From assembly GCA_046351455.1 (NCBI GenBank), contig JAXLYM010000033.1, forward strand, positions 1 to 64,000: 64,000 nucleotides of DNA. The letters are read 5' to 3'. The translations under genes and the position numbers were made by a program. Each line of letters begins with the position of its first letter. Positions within the stretch are counted from its first letter, which is position 1. The stretch is from JADJRH01 sp046351455. Its GTDB lineage: Bacteria; Myxococcota_A; Polyangia; Polyangiales; Polyangiaceae. The notes beneath the pieces were generated by a model, which saw only the letters and a program-made list of their open reading frames with translations, was not told the DNA's origin and ran no database searches. This document shows positions 8,124-17,740 of the stretch, in pieces.

Positions 8124-11100
8124 ACGAGAGGCAGCTCCACGGCGAACACGGATCCTCTTCCAGGCTCGCTCTCGCAGTCGATGGAGCCGCCGTGCTCTTC
8201 GACGATCCTCTTGCTGATGTAAAGGCCCAGCCCGAGGCCGCCGTAGTTCCGCTCGGATACCGCGCGCTCGAAGCGACCCCAGATCCGCGCGCGCATCCGC
8301 GGATCGATGCCGATGCCGCGATCCCGCACGAGGACGCGCGCGACGTCGCCGTCGGCGATCACCGAGATGTCGATGGGCTTGCCGGCGCCGAATTTGATCG
8401 CGTTCGAGAGGAGGTTCACGAGCACGCGATCGATGCGCGAGCGGTCCCAGCTCCCCATGACCTCGGGGCCGGGCGCGACCGTGACCGAGCACGCCGCGCG
8501 CGCCGCGAGCGGCGACAGGCGCTCCGCCACCTCCCGCGCGAGCGCCTGCAGATCGAAGCGCGTCCGCGACAGCTCACGCTTCCCGGCCTCGATGCGCGAG
8601 ACGTCGAGCAGATCCGACACGAGCTTCGTGAGCCTCTCGCCCTGCCGCGCCGCGAGGCCCACGAGCCTCTGGATCGACGCCGCGTCCAGCGTCTTTTCGG
8701 GCTCCGCCGCGCGCGACAGAGAGTGGAGCGCCAGCATGAGCGACGTGACCGGCGTGTTCAGCTCGTGCGACGCGACCGTGAGGAACTCGTCGCGCGCGCG
8801 CACGGCCTCGCGGGCGGCGCGCTCCGCCTCCTCCGCGGCCTCGCGGGCGGCGCGCTCCTCCGCGAGGAGGCGGGCGTTCTGCAGCGAGATGGCCGCCTGC
8901 GTGGCGAGCAGCTCCAGCGCGACGAGGCGGTCCGGCGTGAACGCGTGCGCGAGCAGCGAGTTCTCCAGGTACAGGATGCCGAGCACCTCCCGCTGCCGCG
9001 GGATCGGCAAGCAGAGCACCGCGCGCGGGGCCGAACGAGGCCTCCCCGTCTCATTGGAATACGAAAAGTATTCATCCCCCGAGAACTGCCCCGCTGCGGC
9101 GGCGGCGTCGCCCAGGATCACGCGCTGCCTCGTCCGCGCGACGAACTGAATCAGCGAGGCTGGCGCCCTTGGATAGGCGTCGAGCGGGACGGACAGAAGC
9201 ACGCTCGACACGGGGCCGCCGTCGCCGATGGAGGCCTCCGCCTCGACGGTGAGCTTGCCCTCGCGACAGAGCAGCAGAATGGCTCGCTCCGCGCCCCCTT
9301 GTTCGAGCGCGACCGAGAGGAGGATGCGGGCCAGATCGTCCTGCACGATCTCGCGCGAGATGGTCTGGGAGGCCTTCGCCATCGAGAGGAAATCGAGCTG
9401 CTCGGCGGCGGCGACGATGGTGGCCGTCGGGCCCGCGGACGGCTCGTCCGAGAGGTTCGGATACCGCTGCTCCAGGCTGCGCACCTTGGCGGCGGCCCCC
9501 CACCTTCGATACGCGCCGTGCGCCTCTCGGAGGTAGGCGGTCGCCGCGATCTCCATGCCTCGGCCGAGATAGAAGCGGCCCGCGAGCTCGGCCGAGATCG
9601 CCTCCCAGTGGGGGAAGGCGCCCTCGCGCGCCGCGAACAAGGCCTCTTCGTAGCGCTGCTCGGCGCCCAGGAGATCGCCGGTCACCCGCGCGCGCTCCGC
9701 CGCGACGAGGGCGCGCTTGGCGGCGAAGTTCGCGGGACAGCCCCTGTCCCAGCCGACGAGGAGGCGCTCGTGCTCCTCGATGGCCGCGAGGACGCCGGGG
9801 CGCTCCTCCTCGGTCGCGTCGGCGTACGCGCGGCACAGGCGGAGCGCGTCGATGAAGTGGAACGTCGTCTCGATGGGCATCGCCATCGCGGCGGACAGCG
9901 TCTTTCGGGCCTCCTCGGCGTGGCGGGCGGCGCCGCGCGCGTCGCTCATCAGGTACGCCGAGAGGAGCTTCATCGTGTGGTAGAAGACGACGCCCGGCAT
10001 GAACGCGGCGCCCTCGATCACCGCGAGCGTCGCCGCCTCGTCGAACGACGGGTCCTCGAACGAGGAGGGCGCGCGCGTGCGGCCTTGCAGGCAGGCGACG
10101 AGCTGCTGCTCCATGCGGATCGTCGCGTGGACGGCGGCGTTCTTCGACTCCTGCGCGAAGGCGAGGAACCGCTGCGAGAAGGCCGCGACGTCGTCGAGCG
10201 CGTCCCCCCGCTCGAAGGCCTGCCACGGGATCTCGAAGGCGATGTAGCCGCCGTACGCGAGATCGCCTGTCTCGATGCACGAGGCGAAGCCGTCCTCCAG
10301 CACCGGGAACACCTCGGCGAAGGGGCGGCTCCAGAACAGGATGTGATCGCCGTGCAGGTGCAGCGCGCGGCCGCGGCCGGCCGCGTCTCCGAGCCGCTCG
10401 CCGAGGCGAATGGACATCTCGGAGACGGCGCGCCCGCTCTCCGGATCTCCGTAGCGCGACACGAGCAGGAAGCCGTAGCAGCTGAAGCCCATGCACGACT
10501 CGCGCGTGTGCCCCCGCTCGATCGAGATGCGCACGATGCGCAGGATGATGAGCGGGAACAGCGCGGGCCGCGGCCCGATGTACGCCGAGGGCGCCGCGTG
10601 CGCGAGCAGGCCGATGAGCGCCCGCACCTCGGGATCGGTCGTCTCCGGGAGATCGACGAGGGCGGCGGCGTCCCGGACGGACAGGCACGCTCGCACGCGC
10701 TCGGCCTCCTCCCGCGTGGCGTCTTCGAGCGCCGGTCCGTCGTCGGGGAACGTCTCGCCGAAGAGCGCGAGCGCCTCCAGGGCCAGGGCCAGGCTGCGAT
10801 CGAAGTGCCCCTCCATGGGATACAGCCTGAGCCTTCGCTCGTAGACAGTGGCCTTGTCGAACCGCGTCGCCGCGCGGGACAGGCACAGCTCGAACAGGTC
10901 GCTCGCCTCCTCGAAGGCGCCGGACAGGGTCGCGCACTCCGCGTGCTCCAGGTGGATCGCGAAGGCCTCCGCGTAGCGCGACCTCCACGCGTCCTCGGCG
11001 AGCATCTCGGCCGCGATCCCGAAGAACGAGCGCGCCGAGGTGTACGCCGCCGACGCCTTCGCCTTCTTGCCCGCGCGCACGAACAGGGCGCCCACGCGCG

Positions 11101-13276
11101 CGCGCTCGGCCGGATCCGTGACGAGCGAGCGGCCGTTCGCGAGGTGGCCCGCCACGTCGAACAGGCGCTCGCTGAGGACGTCGGGCGGGAGGTTGGTCAT
11201 CAGAATACGGCCAATCTGCAGGTGAATCGCGCGCCGGGTCGCCTCGTCGAGGAGGGCGTACGCGCCCTGCTGGATGCGGTCGTGCAGGAAGGTGCACGTG
11301 TCCTCGCGGCAGAAGATCAGGCCCTCTCGCACCGCGGGCCAGAGATCGTGCTCGATCTCCTCATCGCTCTCGCCGGCGACGAGCGCGAGCTTGTGCAAGG
11401 AGCTCTTCCCCCCGGCGCAGGCGGCTATCTTGAGCGCGCGCTGCGTCTCGGGCGGGAGCCGCACGATCTTGCGGACCATGAAGTCGACCACGTTCTCGGT
11501 GAAGCCCTTGTCGTGGATGCGGCGCGCGTCCCACGTCCACTCGCCGCGCGCGCGATCGAGCTTGATCAGGCCCTCTTCGTGCAAGGTCTGGAGGAACTGC
11601 ACGGCGTAGAACGGGTTGCCGCCGGTCTTCTGGTGGACGATCCGCGCGAGCGGCGCCGCGCGCTCCTCGGTCGATCGCAGCGCGCCGGCGAGGATGCGGC
11701 CGAGATCCCGGGCGCCGAGCGGCGCCAGCGTGAGCAACCGCGCCGAGCCGCCCGCTCTCCGGAGCCCCTCCATCATGCCGAGCAGCGGGTGCGCGTCCCC
11801 CACCTCGGCGTCGCGGTAGGCCCCGAGGACGAGCAGGTGATGGCTCTCCTGGCTCTCGATGAGCTCGCGGAGCAGGCGCAGGCTCCCGGGATCGACCCAC
11901 TGGAGGTCGTCAAGGAATACAACCAGTGGACGATCCGGCCCGGCCAGCGCGGAGGCGAAGTGGCGGAAGGCCAGGTGGAAGCGGTTCTGCGCCTCGATCG
12001 GGGGCAGCGGCACGACGGGCGGCTGCGGGCCGAGCAGGCGCTCCACCTCCGGGACGACGTCCGCGATCACGCGCGCGTTCTTGCCGAGCGCGCGCTGGAG
12101 GGTCACGCGGATGGCGCCGACGCGCGCCTCGCTCTCCGCGAGGATCGTGAGCACGATCTGGCCGAACGCGTCGGCGAACGTCGCGTACGGGATGTCGCGC
12201 TTGTACTGATCGAACTTGCCCGCGCCGAAGAGGCCGCGCTCGCGCACGACGACGCGGTAGAGCTCGCGGACCAGCGACGTCTTGCCGACGCCCGGCTCCC
12301 CGGAGACGAGCACGAGCTCCGATCGCCCGCCCTGCGAGGCGCGCTCGAACGCGCCGCGCAGCACCGCGAGCTCCTCCTCGCGCCCCGTCAGGCCCTGCGC
12401 GATCTCGAAGCGATCCGAGAGGTCGCCCTGCCCGAGCGGGAAGGCCTCGATCGTGCCGTCCGGCGAGAGGCCCGCGAAGGCGCGCGACAGGTCGCGGAGG
12501 AGGCCGCGCGCGGTCTGGTAGCGATCCTCGGCCATCTTCGCGAGCAGGCGCATCACGATGTCCGAGATCACGCGCGGCACCGAGGGCCGGACGTCCCCCA
12601 GGGGCCGCGGCGGGCGCGCGACGTGGCAGTGGATCCACTCCGGAGGATCGCTCGCCTCGAAGGGGAGCCGGCCCGCGAGCATCTGGTAGAACGTGACGCC
12701 GAGCGAGTAGAGGTCCGATCGGCTGTCGATCGAGCGGTTCATGCGGCCCGTCTGCTCGGGCGAAAGGTACGGCAGCGAGCCCTCGATGAGGCCCTGCGAA
12801 GGCGACGGCTCGCGCGCGAGGCGGGACGCGATGCCGAGCTCCGTGAGCTTCACCTCGCCCCTCGCCTCGTCGACGAGGATGTTCTGCGGCTTCAGATCCT
12901 TGTGCACCACGCCGCGCGCGTGCAGCTCGGCGACGGCCGACGTGATGCCGATCGCGAGCCGGAGGAACCGCTCGATCGGTAACGGCGCCCCGAGGAGCGT
13001 GTCGAGCGCGGCGCCGCCGAAGTCCTCGAGGACGAGCGCGGGCTTGCCCTCGTACGTGTCGAGCGCGAGCGGCTCCACCACCGGGCCGCCGGCGAACGGG
13101 CCGCCCAACGACAGCTCGTGCTTCAGGCGCGACAGATCCCGCGGGCGGGTGCGCTGCGGCTCCAGCACCTTGAGCAGGACGCGCCGTCCGTCCGCGACGC
13201 GGACCGCGCGCAGGAGGGATCCCCGCGCGGATCGAGAGAGCGTCTCCGTGACGGTGTATGCTGGAAGGGCGCCCAT
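8120..13276 (-). CDS. Trifunctional Ser/Thr kinase - AAA ATPase - GAF - histidine kinase fusion
   Basis: A 1718-residue signalling giant. Residues about 5-270 form a protein kinase-like domain (Lys36; H-K-D at 125-127; S-P-E-Q-T-G-R-M-N-R characteristic of this fusion family). About 295-600 is an AAA-16-type ATPase with Walker A G-E-P-G-V-G-K-T at 326-333. A long helical TPR-like stretch follows (about 600-1230), then GAF (about 1240-1430), HisKA with S-H-E-L-N-T-P-V (about 1460-1530) and HATPase (about 1570-1715; N-L-L-S-N-A-I-K-F, G-L-G-L-G-L-Y-I-S-K). The kinase DFG motif reads E-L-G (146-148), so the Mg-binding Asp is replaced by Glu. No signal peptide or membrane segment is seen. It is coupled to the downstream response regulator by a 4-bp overlap. 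The family is common in cyanobacteria and myxobacteria; its signal is unknown. Confidence 0.9.
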   Translation of the reverse strand: MGALPAYTVTETLSRSARGSLLRAVRVADGRRVLLKVLEPQRTRPRDLSRLKHELSLGGPFAGGPVVEPLALDTYEGKPALVLEDFGGAALDTLLGAPLPIERFLRLAIGITSAVAELHARGVVHKDLKPQNILVDEARGEVKLTELGIASRLAREPSPSQGLIEGSLPYLSPEQTGRMNRSIDSRSDLYSLGVTFYQMLAGRLPFEASDPPEWIHCHVARPPRPLGDVRPSVPRVISDIVMRLLAKMAEDRYQTARGLLRDLSRAFAGLSPDGTIEAFPLGQGDLSDRFEIAQGLTGREEELAVLRGAFERASQGGRSELVLVSGEPGVGKTSLVRELYRVVVRERGLFGAGKFDQYKRDIPYATFADAFGQIVLTILAESEARVGAIRVTLQRALGKNARVIADVVPEVERLLGPQPPVVPLPPIEAQNRFHLAFRHFASALAGPDRPLVVFLDDLQWVDPGSLRLLRELIESQESHHLLVLGAYRDAEVGDAHPLLGMMEGLRRAGGSARLLTLAPLGARDLGRILAGALRSTEERAAPLARIVHQKTGGNPFYAVQFLQTLHEEGLIKLDRARGEWTWDARRIHDKGFTENVVDFMVRKIVRLPPETQRALKIAACAGGKSSLHKLALVAGESDEEIEHDLWPAVREGLIFCREDTCTFLHDRIQQGAYALLDEATRRAIHLQIGRILMTNLPPDVLSERLFDVAGHLANGRSLVTDPAERARVGALFVRAGKKAKASAAYTSARSFFGIAAEMLAEDAWRSRYAEAFAIHLEHAECATLSGAFEEASDLFELCLSRAATRFDKATVYERRLRLYPMEGHFDRSLALALEALALFGETFPDDGPALEDATREEAERVRACLSVRDAAALVDLPETTDPEVRALIGLLAHAAPSAYIGPRPALFPLIILRIVRISIERGHTRESCMGFSCYGFLLVSRYGDPESGRAVSEMSIRLGERLGDAAGRGRALHLHGDHILFWSRPFAEVFPVLEDGFASCIETGDLAYGGYIAFEIPWQAFERGDALDDVAAFSQRFLAFAQESKNAAVHATIRMEQQLVACLQGRTRAPSSFEDPSFDEAATLAVIEGAAFMPGVVFYHTMKLLSAYLMSDARGAARHAEEARKTLSAAMAMPIETTFHFIDALRLCRAYADATEEERPGVLAAIEEHERLLVGWDRGCPANFAAKRALVAAERARVTGDLLGAEQRYEEALFAAREGAFPHWEAISAELAGRFYLGRGMEIAATAYLREAHGAYRRWGAAAKVRSLEQRYPNLSDEPSAGPTATIVAAAEQLDFLSMAKASQTISREIVQDDLARILLSVALEQGGAERAILLLCREGKLTVEAEASIGDGGPVSSVLLSVPLDAYPRAPASLIQFVARTRQRVILGDAAAAAGQFSGDEYFSYSNETGRPRSAPRAVLCLPIPRQREVLGILYLENSLLAHAFTPDRLVALELLATQAAISLQNARLLAEERAAREAAEEAERAAREAVRARDEFLTVASHELNTPVTSLMLALHSLSRAAEPEKTLDAASIQRLVGLAARQGERLTKLVSDLLDVSRIEAGKRELSRTRFDLQALAREVAERLSPLAARAACSVTVAPGPEVMGSWDRSRIDRVLVNLLSNAIKFGAGKPIDISVIADGDVARVLVRDRGIGIDPRMRARIWGRFERAVSERNYGGLGLGLYISKRIVEEHGGSIDCESEPGRGSVFAVELPLV

Positions 13277-13382
13277 TCATGGACCGACGCGAGCTCACCC
13301 TCCGCGAGTCGGCGGCTGGATCGTGAGCCGGACCCGCGCGAACCGCAAGCGGGCGAAGGACAATGATCGTTTCGCGAAGGGG

Positions 13383-15680
13383 TCAGCGGCTGCAGGCGGC
13401 GAGAACCTGACGCAGATCCGTCTTGCCGGCGATCGCCTTCTCCAGGCCGTCCTGGAGCAGCGTCGTCATGCCGCCCGCCAGCGCGATCTTCCGGATCTTG
13501 TCGATCGCGTGCTTGCGCTGGATCGCCTCGCGCAGCTCGTCGTCGACCACGAGCAGCTCGTGCAGGCCGATGCGCCCCTTGTAGCCGCTGTTGCACTGGT
13601 CGCACCCGCGCGAGCGGAACGTGCGGAACCCGGGCTGAAGGCCGCGCTGCTCCAGGTAGTCGCGCCCGAGGCCCCGGACGAGGCCGTCGTACTCCGCGGT
13701 CGTCGTCTCGTGATCTTCGCGGCATTTGGCGCACAGCGAACGCGCGAGGCGCTGCGCGAGGACGCCGAGGAGAGCGTCCGCGAACGTGAACGGATCCACC
13801 CCGATGTCGACGAGGCGAGTGACCGTCTCCGCGGCGCTGTTCGTGTGCAGCGTCGAGAACACGAGGTGACCCGTGAGCGACGCCTCGACCGCGGTGGAGG
13901 CCGTCTCTTCGTCGCGCATCTCGCCGACCATGATGACGTCGGGATCCGCGCGGAGGAACGAGCGCATCGCCGCCGCGAACGTGAAGCCGATGCGCGGCTG
14001 CACCTGCACCTGGCGCAGGCCCGGCTGCGTGATCTCGACCGGGTCCTCCGCGGTCCAGATCTTCATGTCCATGCCGTTCAGCGCGCCCAGCATCGAGTGG
14101 AGCGTCGTCGTCTTGCCGGAGCCCGTCGGCCCCACGCACAGGATCAAGCCGTACGGCTGCTGGATCAGCTTGCGCACCTCGTCGAGGTTGCGGGACGACA
14201 AAAGCAGCCCCTCCACCGGCATCGGCTTCGACGCGGCGAGGATGCGCATCACCACGTCCTCGTTGCCGTTCACGGTGGGGATCGTGGCGACGCGCAGCTC
14301 GATCATGCGGTCGTGGAAGCGGAAACGGATCTTGCCGTCCTGAGGCTTGCGCCGCTCCGAGATGTCGAGCGACGCGATGATCTTCATGCGGGCCACGAGC
14401 GACGCGCGCACGCTCGAGGGCAGCTCGCGGTAGAGGTAGCACTCGCCGTCCGCGCGGAACCGCACGAGCACCGGGCGATCCTCGCCGTTCGGCTCCACGT
14501 GGATGTCGGAGGCGCCGCGCTTGTAGGCGTCGATGATGATCTGGTTGACGAGCTTGATGATCGCGCTGTCGGAGATGTCCGGGCGCGTCTCCTGCTCGCG
14601 CGTGACCTGGTGGGCCTGCTGCGCGTCGATCGCGAGCTGATCGAGGATCTTCTGCAGCTCCTCCGTCGGCTGATCGCCCTGCGCCAGGAACGCCTCCACG
14701 AACGTGCGGAGCTGCGTCGAGGTGACGAGCACCTCCTCCACGCGGCGCTGCGGCAGGTGGTAGCGGAGCACGTCGCGGAACTCGGTCGCGAGCGGATCCG
14801 AGATCGCCACCACGAGCGAGCCCGAGTCGGCGCGGACCGGGAGGATGCCGTATTTCTCCACGAGATCCCGCGGGACGATCGACGTCGCGGCCGCGTCGAC
14901 CGCGTATTCTTCGAGGTCGACGAACGGGAGGTGGAACTTCTCCGCGAGCGTGAGGGCCAGATCGACCTCGGTGATCATGCCCATGTCGACGAGCACCTCC
15001 CCGAGCTTGCGGCCGCTGCGCTTCTTCTGCTCCGTGAGCGCGCGCTCCACCTGCTCGGGCGTCGCGAGGCCGGCCTCCACGAGGATCTCGCCGATGCGAA
15101 GGCGCTTGAAACGCTGGCTCTTCGCCGCCTCCTCGACGGCCTCGGGCGTGACCACCTTCTGCTCGATGAGGATGGTGCCGAGGGCGACGCTGCGGCTGGA
15201 CACCTGCTCGTCGAGGCCGCGATCCAGATCCGCCGGATCGAGGAGCTGACGGCGCACGAGCATCTCCCCGAGGGGCTCCACGGTCTCCTTCGCGTGGACG
15301 CCGTGCGCGTAGAAGAAGATTTCGGAATACGGGCAATCTGGCTCCGTCGGGGCGCCGTAGAAGCCGAGCGGGTGACCGAGCGCCTCCTTCGTCACCTCCA
15401 CGGTGAAGTGGCCCACGCCCGCGCAGCGCACGCGCACGAGCGGCTTGCCCGTCGCGCGCGTCGGCGCTTCCCCCGGGTTCCGGTGAAAGCCGACGTAGGC
15501 GACCTGCTCGGTCGGCAAGAGCACCGTCACCACCGTGCCCGCGGCGCCCGCGAGATCGATGCGCTGCTCCGGGTGATGCGGGGAGAACGTCGTCACGCGC
15601 CCGGCCTTCAGCTTGCCGCTGAGCAGGCCGATCGTGACGTTCGCAAAGCCCTTCTTGAACGATTTGGTAGGCAGGATCAT
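13383..15680 (-). CDS. GspE/PilB-family secretion or pilus assembly ATPase with extended N-terminus
   Basis: A 765-residue type II secretion/type IV pilus ATPase. Residues about 1-130 form a family-unusual N-terminal domain. Residues about 135-260 contain three to four repeats of the L-G-E-[IV]-L-V-x-x-G-x-[VI]-T type typical of MshEN/GspE N-terminal domains. The ATPase core has Walker A G-P-T-G-S-G-K-T (517-524), an Asp box with E-D-P-V-E-I, Walker B L-R-A-D-P-D-V-I-M-V-G-E and a His box with H-L-V-F-S-T-L-H-T-N. A zinc tetracysteine follows (Cys650, 653, 693, 696). The start 85 codons into the open frame is chosen because it begins the recognisable protein and leaves room for the divergent kinase gene. 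No other pilus or secretion genes are adjacent, so it may serve a machine encoded elsewhere. Confidence 0.87.
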   Translation of the reverse strand: MILPTKSFKKGFANVTIGLLSGKLKAGRVTTFSPHHPEQRIDLAGAAGTVVTVLLPTEQVAYVGFHRNPGEAPTRATGKPLVRVRCAGVGHFTVEVTKEALGHPLGFYGAPTEPDCPYSEIFFYAHGVHAKETVEPLGEMLVRRQLLDPADLDRGLDEQVSSRSVALGTILIEQKVVTPEAVEEAAKSQRFKRLRIGEILVEAGLATPEQVERALTEQKKRSGRKLGEVLVDMGMITEVDLALTLAEKFHLPFVDLEEYAVDAAATSIVPRDLVEKYGILPVRADSGSLVVAISDPLATEFRDVLRYHLPQRRVEEVLVTSTQLRTFVEAFLAQGDQPTEELQKILDQLAIDAQQAHQVTREQETRPDISDSAIIKLVNQIIIDAYKRGASDIHVEPNGEDRPVLVRFRADGECYLYRELPSSVRASLVARMKIIASLDISERRKPQDGKIRFRFHDRMIELRVATIPTVNGNEDVVMRILAASKPMPVEGLLLSSRNLDEVRKLIQQPYGLILCVGPTGSGKTTTLHSMLGALNGMDMKIWTAEDPVEITQPGLRQVQVQPRIGFTFAAAMRSFLRADPDVIMVGEMRDEETASTAVEASLTGHLVFSTLHTNSAAETVTRLVDIGVDPFTFADALLGVLAQRLARSLCAKCREDHETTTAEYDGLVRGLGRDYLEQRGLQPGFRTFRSRGCDQCNSGYKGRIGLHELLVVDDELREAIQRKHAIDKIRKIALAGGMTTLLQDGLEKAIAGKTDLRQVLAACSR

Positions 15681-15768
15681 GAGCGCTGGATCTCGGCGGA
15701 AAGAGCCGCCCGCGGAGGTGCGACCCTTGCAAGGCAAGGACCACCAAAGCACGCGCGCGAGCGGAGAG

Positions 15769-17592
15769 ATGAGAACGGCTTCGGACGAAACGGCTGGATC
15801 GGAGCGGGCAGCGTATCCCGAGGAGGGGCCCCGCGCGACGGCCGGCAGCGCGAGCGACGAGACGATTGCGCGGGTGGCCGCAGAGGACGCGCTGCGCGCT
15901 CGAAACCACCTGTATGCGATGCTCGCGCGCACCTACCGTGCGGTGAGCCAGTGCCAGACGCTGCAGGAGCTGTTCGCGGACGTGTGCGAGATCGCCGTCG
16001 AGACAGGGCGCTTCCGCTTCGCGTGGATCGGGGTGCCGGAGGGGGACCGCATCGTCCCGGTCGCGCGCGCGGGCGTCGACGGCGGCTACATCGACGCCAT
16101 CCGGGTCTCGCTGGATCCCGCGGACGAGCGCTCGCAGGGCCCGGCGGGGCGCGCCTTCGCGACAGGGCAATCGGTGGTCGTGAACGACTTCCACACCGCG
16201 TCGATGACGAGCCCGTGGCACGACGTCGCGAGGCGCGTCGGCGTCGGCGCGACGGCGACGTTCCCCATCAAGGAGCAGGGCCGCCCGATCGCGGTGCTCG
16301 CCCTCTACGCCGCGCAGCGCGACTACTTCGATCCGGACCTCCTCGCGACCCTGTCCGAGATCATGCCGAGCGTCTCCCTCGGCGTCGACAAGCTCTACCA
16401 GGAGCGCGAGCGCGCGCGCGAAGAGGCCGAGCGCCGCCGCATCGAGGAGCAGTTCCGGCAAGCGCAGAAGATGGAGGCCGTCGGCAAGCTCGCGGCCGGC
16501 GTCGCGCACGACTTCAACAACCTGCTCACGATCATCAGCGGCTACAGCGATCCGGCCTACGTCGAGCTGTTCGACGCGGACGGCATGCGCGAGGCGCTCG
16601 GCGAGATCCACCGCGCCGGCGAGCGCGCCGAGACGCTGACCCGCCAGCTCCTCACGTTCAGCCGCCGCCAGGTGATCGAGCCGAAGGTCCTGAGCCTCAA
16701 CGCCGTCGTCGCGGAGACCGAGAAGATGCTCCGCCGCATGATCGGCGAGGACGTGATCCTCACGACGCGCCTGGACCCCGCGCTCGGCCTCGCGCGCGTG
16801 GATCCGGGGCAGATGTCGCAGATCCTGATCAACCTCGCGGTGAACGCGCGCGACGCGATGCCGACCGGCGGGCAGCTCCTCATCGAGACCGCGAACGTCA
16901 CGCTGGACGAGGAGGCCTGCGCGGCGCTGCCGGGCCTCGCCTTGGGGCCGCACGTGATGCTGATCGTGCGCGACACCGGCCACGGCATGAACACCGCCAC
17001 GCGCGCTCGCTTGTTCGAACCGTTCTTCACCACGAAGGGCCCCGGCAAGGGCACCGGCCTCGGGCTCGCGACGGTGCTCGGCATCGCGCAGCAGGCGAAC
17101 GGCCAGATCTCCGTCGAGAGCGAGCCCGGCAAGGGCGCCACGTTCCGCGTGTACCTGCCGCGCGTCCCGACTCAATCCGAGGTGCCGTCCGTCAACGTGC
17201 CTTCCTCGTTGCCCACCGGCTCCGAGACGGTGCTCCTCGTCGAGGATCAGGAGGCGCTGCGCACGCTGGCCGCGCGGGTGCTCCGCGGGTGCGGCTACGC
17301 CGTGCTGGAGGCGTCGAACGGCCGCGAGGGCGTCACCGTGGCGGAGGCGCACCCCGGCCCGATCGATCTCCTCGTGTCCGACGTCGTGATGCCGCACCTC
17401 GGAGGCCGGCAGCTCGTCGAGAAGATCCAGCTCTCACGGCCCTTGATCCGCGTGCTCCTGATGTCGGGCTACACCGATGATGCCCTGATCCAGCACGGCG
17501 TCGAAGAGGCCAAGATCGCCTTTCTGCGGAAGCCGTTCACGCCCAGTCAGCTCGCGAAGAAGGTCCGAGGCGTCCTCTCCGAGCAGCGGTGA
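15769..17592 (+). CDS. Hybrid sensor histidine kinase (GAF-HisKA-HATPase-REC)
   Basis: A 607-residue soluble hybrid kinase. GAF spans about 45-210 (E-T-G-R-F-R-F-A-W-I-G-V-P typical of the GAF_2 group). HisKA has the phospho-acceptor His247 in G-V-A-H-D-F-N-N-L-L, HATPase spans about 345-465 (N-L-A-V-N-A-R-D, D-T-G-H-G-M, G-K-G-T-G-L-G-L) and REC about 485-605 with Asp538 in S-D-V-V-M-P. The ATG at 15769 has GCGGAG just before it; an upstream ATG at 15679 would overlap the divergent ATPase start and is less likely. It is strikingly similar from the GAF domain to the end to the next gene downstream, which additionally has PAS and LOV-like domains, so the pair arose by tandem duplication. Confidence 0.9.
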   Translation: MRTASDETAGSERAAYPEEGPRATAGSASDETIARVAAEDALRARNHLYAMLARTYRAVSQCQTLQELFADVCEIAVETGRFRFAWIGVPEGDRIVPVARAGVDGGYIDAIRVSLDPADERSQGPAGRAFATGQSVVVNDFHTASMTSPWHDVARRVGVGATATFPIKEQGRPIAVLALYAAQRDYFDPDLLATLSEIMPSVSLGVDKLYQERERAREEAERRRIEEQFRQAQKMEAVGKLAAGVAHDFNNLLTIISGYSDPAYVELFDADGMREALGEIHRAGERAETLTRQLLTFSRRQVIEPKVLSLNAVVAETEKMLRRMIGEDVILTTRLDPALGLARVDPGQMSQILINLAVNARDAMPTGGQLLIETANVTLDEEACAALPGLALGPHVMLIVRDTGHGMNTATRARLFEPFFTTKGPGKGTGLGLATVLGIAQQANGQISVESEPGKGATFRVYLPRVPTQSEVPSVNVPSSLPTGSETVLLVEDQEALRTLAARVLRGCGYAVLEASNGREGVTVAEAHPGPIDLLVSDVVMPHLGGRQLVEKIQLSRPLIRVLLMSGYTDDALIQHGVEEAKIAFLRKPFTPSQLAKKVRGVLSEQR

Positions 17593-17740
17593 GCCGGCGC
17601 GACCTGAGACAAGCTTCTCATCAGGGTGAGACAACCCTTGCAGCCGTCGAAGGGGTGTCGGAGGGTGGAATTCAGGATCTCTCCGGCCGGGCCGTTTCTC
17701 CCAGGGCTGGCTCCTGTTCTTCATTGGACGCAACGGCAAA

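Noticed and set aside
7598..12982. Very long plus-strand open frame (about 1794 codons) opposite the giant kinase gene
   Set aside because: It is a shadow of the minus-strand gene: the composition is dominated by Arg, Ala and Glu with no domain, while the opposite strand has clear kinase, ATPase and HATPase motifs.
12741..17480. Long open frames on both strands across the GspE-like ATPase and the first tandem kinase (1579 and 1424 codons)
   Set aside because: Both cross gene boundaries of well-supported proteins in other frames and show only high-GC composition.
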